A stretch of DNA of 19,644 bases from assembly GCA_036252795.1 (NCBI GenBank), contig DASYHY010000276.1, positions 1 to 19,644 on the forward strand, written 5' to 3'. Numbering within the stretch: the first letter of the stretch is position 1; each line of letters opens with the position of its first letter. Positions 15,230 through 19,644 of this stretch are shown here, in pieces. A program made the translations under genes and the position numbers. The stretch comes from Aurantimonas sp036252795 (lineage in GTDB: Bacteria > Pseudomonadota > Alphaproteobacteria > Rhizobiales > Rhizobiaceae). The notes under the pieces are model-generated. The model was given only the letters and a program-made list of their open reading frames with translations. It was not told the DNA's origin and did not search any database.

Positions 15230-15243
15230 ATTGGCGGCGTCAA
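15215..15243 (-). promoter_or_regulatory. Candidate promoter of the long operon
   Basis: On the minus strand TTGACG (15243-15238) is followed after 17 nt by AATGAT (15220-15215). The -35 is five of six to consensus; the -10 is weak to moderate. Six nt further is the ATG at 15208, which would place the transcription start on the A of the start codon, so the mRNA could be leaderless. TATGAT (15230-15225) is a better -10 but has no good -35 at 17 nt. Confidence 0.45.
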
Positions 15244-15408
15244 CTCGGTCGCCGCAGGCAGGTGTGGATAGGCGCCGACCTGTCGCCTCGGCACCAGCGA
15301 GGTCGGGCCGCGTACCAACCCCGTGCTGAGCCACATGCACGATCGTCGTGCCGAGAAGGCTGCCACAGGGGGCCCGGCACAGGCCCACGCGCCCGATCAG
15401 CCGCCGTG

Positions 15409-15437
15409 TTGCTGCACAGGCTGCGTTCCTATATCCT
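15409..15437 (+). promoter_or_regulatory. Candidate promoter of the GntR gene
   Basis: TTGCTG (15409-15414), 17 nt, TATCCT (15432-15437), with the expected start near 15444 and the GntR ATG at 15464. The -10 is embedded in CTATATCCTATAG (15429-15441), an inverted repeat CTATA-TCC-TATAG that could be the GntR operator. The -35 is weak (three of six). Confidence 0.5.
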
Positions 15438-15463
15438 ATAGAAAACGCCACAGCGTTGGTTTC

Positions 15464-16288
15464 ATGTCACGTCATTCCAGTGAGCCGTTTCCGTTCGCGC
15501 GCCTGATGGACCTCGACGCACGTCGGCCCACGTACCCGAAGTCGCTCGTCGAGATGGCCTACGAGCAGCTGCTGTCGATGCTCGTCACGATGAAGATCGC
15601 GCCGGGCGCGCACATCGGTATCGAGGCACTCGCGAGACAGCTGCAGATCTCCCAGACGCCAATCCGCGAGGCGCTCACGCTGCTGGAGGCGCAGAAACTC
15701 GCCTACAAGATACCCAATGTCGGATTCCGGGCGGCCAACCTGCTGACGCCCGAGGACGTCGTCTCCCTCTTCGAGATCCGCCTTATGCTCGAGCCGGCCA
15801 TGGCTGCGCTGGCGGCGGAGCGAGCCAGCGACGAGATGCTGCAGACGCTGGTTTCGCTGGCGCAGGAGATGGCGCAGGCATCAAAAGGCAGCGACGTCGC
15901 CTATGCGCAGTTCGCGGAGGGCGATGCCCGGCTGCACCATCTCATCGCCAAGGCCAGCGGCAATCGCTTCATCGCCGAGACCATCGAGGGGCTCCACGTC
16001 CACCTCCACATCTTCCGGTTTCTGATCAACACCAACGCGACCGAGAAGGCCTTGCAGGAACATGCCGTCCTGATCGAGGCGCTCCTGGCCCGCGACGCCG
16101 CAGCGGCCGAGGCGGCGATGCGCGCGCATCTGCGGGCATCCCGGCAACGGATGGACAGCGTCATGACTCCCGGCGATGCCGCCGACGAGGCGCCGCGCAA
16201 GCGGTCGACAGCGGCCACGCCCCGCCGGGCTCGCGGCGGAGCGCGAAAAGGAACCCGGCCGGGCGCGGCCGCGTCGATTGACAGCTAA
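15464..16288 (+). CDS. GntR-family regulator, FCD (FadR) subfamily
   Basis: The 274-residue protein has a winged helix at about 30-90 (IEALARQLQISQTPIREALTL) and an FCD ligand domain at about 97-225, with the metal-binding type residues D154, H158, H200 and H222. A 40-residue basic, disordered tail (RKRSTAATPRRARGG) follows, an extra not usual in the family. ATG 15464 is placed just downstream of a promoter; the frame is open to 15323 but that part is upstream of the promoter. It faces the DeoR gene and precedes the CoA-transferase operon. FCD regulators mostly repress organic-acid catabolism genes and sense a pathway acid; shared -10 motifs suggest it controls itself and the CoA-transferase operon. 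Confidence 0.93.
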   Translation: MSRHSSEPFPFARLMDLDARRPTYPKSLVEMAYEQLLSMLVTMKIAPGAHIGIEALARQLQISQTPIREALTLLEAQKLAYKIPNVGFRAANLLTPEDVVSLFEIRLMLEPAMAALAAERASDEMLQTLVSLAQEMAQASKGSDVAYAQFAEGDARLHHLIAKASGNRFIAETIEGLHVHLHIFRFLINTNATEKALQEHAVLIEALLARDAAAAEAAMRAHLRASRQRMDSVMTPGDAADEAPRKRSTAATPRRARGGARKGTRPGAAASIDS

Positions 16289-16306
16289 CCAGCCCCCACC
16301 TATCCT
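16278..16306 (+). promoter_or_regulatory. Strong sigma70-type promoter of the CoA-transferase operon
   Basis: TTGACA (16278-16283) is a perfect -35, 17 nt before TATCCT (16301-16306), five of six except one base pair of mismatch weight. It overlaps the last codons and stop (16286-16288) of the GntR gene. The expected start is near 16313, giving a leader of about 90 nt before ATG 16403. Confidence 0.7.
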
Positions 16307-16316
16307 ATATGATATA
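16301..16316. promoter_or_regulatory. Candidate GntR operator over the -10
   Basis: TATCCTATATGATATA overlaps the -10. It contains the inverted repeat TATAT-G-ATATA (16306-16316) and shares the 9-mer TATCCTATA with the site at 15432-15440 in the GntR promoter. Binding is inferred from position and repetition. Confidence 0.5.
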
Positions 16317-16402
16317 TGCTTGGTTCGGGAGGCCAGGCAGGTCGGCTTGCCGGCCGCAGGGGTTCGGCGGGCCAGCGCCGACGGTACCGGGAGGAAGACT
16401 AC

Positions 16403-17587
16403 ATGGCTCTGCCACTGGAGGGCATCAGGGTCCTCGACATTTCTCAAGTCATGGCCGGGCCGTTCTGCTGCATGCTGCTGGGCGACATGGGCGCGGACGT
16501 CATCAAGATCGAGCCGCCGGAGACCGGCGATTCCACGCGTCACTCGATGGGCTTCCGGCTGAAGGGCACCGACAGTCCGGGCTTCCTGGCGCTCAACCGC
16601 AACAAGCGCAGCATCACGCTGGACCTCAAGTCCGAAGAGGGCCGCGAGGTGCTGTATGCGCTCGTGAAGACCGCCGACGTCCTCGTGGAGAATGCACGCC
16701 CCGGCGTGGGCGCCCGGCTGGGCATGGATTACGAGACGCTGCGCGCGATCAATCCCCGGCTGGTCTATGCGAGCATTTCCGGCTTCGGCCAAACCGGCCC
16801 CTGGGCGCAACGGCCGGGCTTCGACCTCATCGCGCAAGCCGTGTCGGGCGTGCTCAGCTCCAACGGTTTTCCGGACATGGAGCCAGCGAAGAACTCGATC
16901 CCGATCGCCGATCTGGGCGCTGCGATGTTCACCAGCTACGCCATCCTGAGCGCGATCATTGGACGTCAGACCTCCGGCGAAGGGCAGTACATCGACGCTT
17001 CCCTGTTCGAGGCGGCCATGGCGCTGTCGATATGGGAGACGACCGAACTGTGGGGCACGGGCCGGCCCCCGGTCCCGATCGGCTCGGCGAACCGGATGTC
17101 GGCCCCCTACCAGGCGGTCGCGGCATCGGACGGCTGGTTCGTCATCGGCGCGGCGAACCAGGGTCTGTGGCTGAAGCTGATCAAGGTGCTGGGCGTAGAG
17201 CATCTGCAGGAAGACGAGCGCTACGCCACCAATGCCGCCCGGGTCGTCAACCGTCTGGCGCTGATCGAGGAACTGGCGCCGACATTCGTCACCCGCACCA
17301 GGGAAGCGTGGATCGAGGCGCTTCTGGCGGCTGGCGTTCCGGCGGCTCCGATCCTCGACTACGGCGAGGCCGTGGAAAGCGAGCAGGCGGATGCGCGCGA
17401 CATGGTTCAGATGGTGCCACACCCGGTCGAGGGTGAGTTCCGCGCCCTCGGTTTTCCGGTCAAGCTCAGCGGCACGCCCCAGCAGGTGCGCCGGCCTCCG
17501 CCGCTGCTGAACGAACATGAGGACGAGATCATGGCGGAACTCGCCGACAGGGGCCTGATCGGCACCGCGCGAAAGGCCGCCGAATGA
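16403..17587 (+). CDS. Class III (CaiB/BaiF) CoA-transferase
   Basis: The 394-residue protein is a full-length family III CoA-transferase, which moves CoA between carboxylic acids through an aspartyl-CoA anhydride. MALPLEGIRVLDIS and the following GPFCCMLLGDMGADVIKIE (19-37) are the family N-terminus; the catalytic Asp is D141 in GFDLIAQAVSGV; RNKRSITLDLK and FGQTGPW are other signatures. ATG 16403 has GGAGG 9-10 nt upstream; the frame is open further upstream but into the leader. It overlaps the crotonase-like start by 4 nt (ATGA). It probably activates the pathway acid to a CoA ester; the acid is unknown. Confidence 0.95.
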   Translation: MALPLEGIRVLDISQVMAGPFCCMLLGDMGADVIKIEPPETGDSTRHSMGFRLKGTDSPGFLALNRNKRSITLDLKSEEGREVLYALVKTADVLVENARPGVGARLGMDYETLRAINPRLVYASISGFGQTGPWAQRPGFDLIAQAVSGVLSSNGFPDMEPAKNSIPIADLGAAMFTSYAILSAIIGRQTSGEGQYIDASLFEAAMALSIWETTELWGTGRPPVPIGSANRMSAPYQAVAASDGWFVIGAANQGLWLKLIKVLGVEHLQEDERYATNAARVVNRLALIEELAPTFVTRTREAWIEALLAAGVPAAPILDYGEAVESEQADARDMVQMVPHPVEGEFRALGFPVKLSGTPQQVRRPPPLLNEHEDEIMAELADRGLIGTARKAAE

Positions 17588-18366
17588 CCGCGCCCTGCAT
17601 CCACTTCGAGAAGGCCGGCGCCGTCGCCCATATCCGCTTCGATAATCCCCAGGCATTCAACGCCCTGACCAGCCAGATGTGGCTCGACATGCGCGATGCC
17701 GCCCGCGCGGCGGCGGCCGACCCGGAGATACGGGTGGTGACGTTCCGCGGAGTGGGCGGTAAGGCCTTCGTCTCCGGGACCGACATATCCGGCTTCACCA
17801 AGTTCACCAGCGGCGCCGACGGCATCGCATACGAAACCCGGATCGACGACTGCATGCGTGCGCTCGACGAGATCCCCGCGACGACCATCGCCATCGTCGA
17901 CGGCTGGGCCGTCGGCGGCGGGCTTAACATCGCCGCCGCCTGCGACTTCCGCATCGCGACGCCCGATGCGCGCTTCGGCTCGCCCATCGGGCGAACCCTC
18001 GGCAACTGCCTGTCCCCTCTGACGCTCGCCCGCATCGGCGGCGCGATCGGCGTGTCGATCGCCAGGCGGATGGTGCTGCTCGGCGAGATCATCCACGCCT
18101 CGGAATTGCAGCAGACGGGCTTCCTGCTGAAGATGGTGGAGCGGGATGCTCTCGACGGCGAGGTCGAGGCGGTCTGTGCGCGGGCCGCCGAGAACGCGCC
18201 TTTGACGACCCGCGCGGTCAAGGAGATGCTGCGCCGCATGTCCCTGGAAGACCTGCCGCACGCCGACGAGCTTGTCGAGCAGGTCTACGGGAGCGAGGAT
18301 TTCAAGCGCGGGGTCGAAGCCTTCATGGCTCGCACGAAGAAGGTACCCGCATGGACCGGGCGATGA
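17584..18366 (+). CDS. Crotonase-fold (enoyl-CoA hydratase/isomerase family) protein with atypical active site
   Basis: The 260-residue protein has the crotonase fold; FVSGTDISGF (62-71) and GWAVGGGLNIAAACDF (107-122) give the oxyanion-hole glycines. The two catalytic Glu of true hydratases (E144 and E164 in rat) align with Asn115 and Ile135, so ordinary hydration is unlikely; family members lacking them act as hydrolases, decarboxylases, isomerases or lyases. The C-terminal helix ends (RGVEAFMARTKK) normally for the family. ATG overlaps the CoA-transferase stop, so the two act on the same CoA ester. The reaction is not assigned. Confidence 0.92.
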   Translation: MTAPCIHFEKAGAVAHIRFDNPQAFNALTSQMWLDMRDAARAAAADPEIRVVTFRGVGGKAFVSGTDISGFTKFTSGADGIAYETRIDDCMRALDEIPATTIAIVDGWAVGGGLNIAAACDFRIATPDARFGSPIGRTLGNCLSPLTLARIGGAIGVSIARRMVLLGEIIHASELQQTGFLLKMVERDALDGEVEAVCARAAENAPLTTRAVKEMLRRMSLEDLPHADELVEQVYGSEDFKRGVEAFMARTKKVPAWTGR

Positions 18367-18475
18367 CGCAGGCAGCCTGACCGGGTGTTCCGTCGCTCGC
18401 GGGGAGGCAGGCGGCGGATCGAAGATCCTGGTCAGCCGGTCGAACGACAGGGGTGAATCGAGGGAGGAGCAGGCG

Positions 18476-19390
18476 ATGAGCCAGACTGGCGATCAGCGGA
18501 TAGGTTTCATCGGCATCGGACTGATGGGGGAGGCGATGGTCCGCCATCTCCTGGACCTCGGATACAGGGTGACGGTGTGGAACCTCGAGCCGGAAAGGCT
18601 CGAGACGGTGGTTCCGCATGGGGCGGTCGCGGCCGAATCGCCCGCGGCAGTCGCCCGCGACAGCGACATCGTCATGCTGTGCGTGCTGAACATGGCGGCT
18701 GTCGAGCGCTGCATCTTCGCCGACGACGGCGTGGCCGCGGCTGGAAAGGGACCTGCCGTCATCGTCGATTTCTCCACCGCCGATCCGGAAGGAACGCGGG
18801 AGGCGGCGGCGAAACTCAAGGCGATGACGGGAGCCAGCTGGGTCGACGCGCCGGTCTCCGGCGGCCCGCAGCTCGCGCGCACCGGCCAGATGACCGTCAT
18901 GGCCGGCGGGTCGCAGGACGATTTCGACAGGGTCAAGCCAATCATCGAACGCATGTCCGGCAACCTGACGCTGATGGGCCCGGTCGGAGCCGGGCAGACC
19001 ACGAAGATCCTCAACCAGGCGATCGTCGGCACCGGATACGTCCTCATGGCGGAAGCGCTGATGCTGGCCGAGGCCGCCGGCATCGACGCGGCGCGCCTGC
19101 CGCAGTGTCTCGCCGGCGGTCACGCCGACAGCAGCCTGTTGCAGCGACTCTACCCGCAGATGCAGCAACGCGCCTTCGATCCTCCCTCGAGCTATGCCCG
19201 GCAGCTGCTGAAGGATCTCAAGGCGGTGTCGGAGTTCTCCCGGGGGCTCGGCCTCGACCTGAAGGTGATCGAGCAGGGGGTGCAGCGTTACAAGGACTAC
19301 GTCGCGCTGGGGCACGAGATGACGGATTCCGCAGCCGTCGTGAAGCTCTACGAGCACGACGCCGCCGAACGCGGCGCCTCGAAGCTTTGA
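18476..19390 (+). CDS. 3-hydroxyisobutyrate dehydrogenase-family oxidoreductase
   Basis: The 304-residue protein is a beta-hydroxyacid dehydrogenase. GFIGIGLMGEAM (10-21) is the Rossmann NAD(P) motif; DAPVSGGPQLARTGQM (124-139) binds substrate; K177 in GAGQTTKILNQ is the catalytic lysine. The family oxidises 3-hydroxyisobutyrate, tartronate semialdehyde and similar acids, or reduces small aldehydes. ATG 18476 has GGGAGGAG upstream; a frame open to 18272 lies in the crotonase gene. It follows the crotonase by 109 nt, a gap with no clear element. It fits an acid-degradation pathway with the CoA genes, but the substrate is unknown. Confidence 0.94.
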   Translation: MSQTGDQRIGFIGIGLMGEAMVRHLLDLGYRVTVWNLEPERLETVVPHGAVAAESPAAVARDSDIVMLCVLNMAAVERCIFADDGVAAAGKGPAVIVDFSTADPEGTREAAAKLKAMTGASWVDAPVSGGPQLARTGQMTVMAGGSQDDFDRVKPIIERMSGNLTLMGPVGAGQTTKILNQAIVGTGYVLMAEALMLAEAAGIDAARLPQCLAGGHADSSLLQRLYPQMQQRAFDPPSSYARQLLKDLKAVSEFSRGLGLDLKVIEQGVQRYKDYVALGHEMTDSAAVVKLYEHDAAERGASKL

Positions 19391-19511
19391 GCGGCGTGTC
19401 GGCACCGGCCATTCCGACCGGTCGGCGCGATCGCCAGGGCGAGGATCGCGTCGGCGAGATCGGCGAGCCGGCACGGCCTCCTCTCCTGATCCTGTCTGCG
19501 AACCCACGGCC

Positions 19512-19644
19512 ATGACCGGGCTGACCGCCCGCCCTGCGGCTGTCATCGACGCCCATCATCATGTGTGGGACCTCACCAACGACCTGCCGTGGCTCAAGAA
19601 GGAGCGGATCCCCTTCCGCTACGGCGACTATTCGTCGATCTGCC
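19512..19644 (+). CDS. Amidohydrolase family 2 protein, N-terminal fragment (cut by window end)
   Basis: 44 codons are visible. VIDAHHHVWDL (11-21) holds the H-x-H metal motif at the first beta strand of the amidohydrolase TIM barrel, in the style of lactonases (L-fuconolactonase, 2-pyrone-4,6-dicarboxylate lactonase) and decarboxylases. ATG 19512 gives the usual short N-terminus, but no good ribosome site is seen and the frame is open further upstream. It is 121 nt after the dehydrogenase gene and may open a lactone or act on the carboxylic acid of the pathway. Confidence 0.8.
   Translation, partial: MTGLTARPAAVIDAHHHVWDLTNDLPWLKKERIPFRYGDYSSIC

Noticed and set aside
15275..15306. Inverted repeat CCGACCT / AGGTCGG in the divergent region
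   Set aside because: Seven pairs with an 18-nt loop is expected by chance in such GC-rich DNA and it does not line up with any promoter.

Overview
This is a GC-rich, densely coded bacterial chromosome segment. Gene families, operon style and codon use suggest an alphaproteobacterium, probably Hyphomicrobiales/Rhizobiales-like; this is inference, because no rRNA or other taxonomic marker is present. No tRNA, IS element, CRISPR array or phage gene was seen.

Layout. (1) Positions 1-3196, minus strand: a two-gene signalling unit, a double-domain KaiC-like ATPase followed after 1 nt by a PAS-containing histidine kinase that runs off the left edge. No kaiA or kaiB is present. (2) Positions 3197-3660: a non-coding gap with several hairpins and a perfect palindrome. 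(3) Positions 3661-15208, minus strand: one long, tightly packed 11-gene operon. In transcription order it encodes a DeoR-family repressor, a BtpA/SgcQ-family TIM-barrel protein, a sugar ABC permease, an M42/SgcX-type metallohydrolase, an FGGY sugar kinase, a periplasmic sugar-binding protein, a double ABC ATPase, a second permease, DhaK, DhaL and an aldo-keto reductase. Most junctions overlap by 1-4 nt or have gaps under 20 nt, so it is very probably one regulon for uptake and breakdown of a sugar or polyol that I cannot name. (4) Positions 15209-15463: a divergent control region. (5) Positions 15464 to the right edge, plus strand: an FCD-type GntR regulator, a class III CoA-transferase, a crotonase-fold protein, a 3-hydroxyisobutyrate-dehydrogenase-type reductase and the start of an amidohydrolase, suggesting catabolism of an organic acid through CoA esters.

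How the parts work together (inference). The binding protein, ATPase and two permeases import a small carbohydrate. The FGGY kinase and the DhaK/DhaL pair can each phosphorylate a sugar, and the aldo-keto reductase, BtpA-like and M42-like proteins supply further steps. DeoR + BtpA/SgcQ + M42/SgcX is the same protein set as in the uncharacterised E. coli sgc operon, where import is by a PTS; here a CUT2-type ABC importer takes its place. This is the strongest lead for an undescribed pathway.

Regulation visible in the sequence: an 18-bp perfect palindrome lies on the apparent -10 of the DeoR promoter, and that transcript may be leaderless. The GntR gene and the CoA-transferase gene have promoters of matching geometry, with the same 9-mer TATCCTATA placed at the -10, which points to one repressor controlling both. 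A 14-bp stem-loop follows the binding-protein gene inside the long operon.
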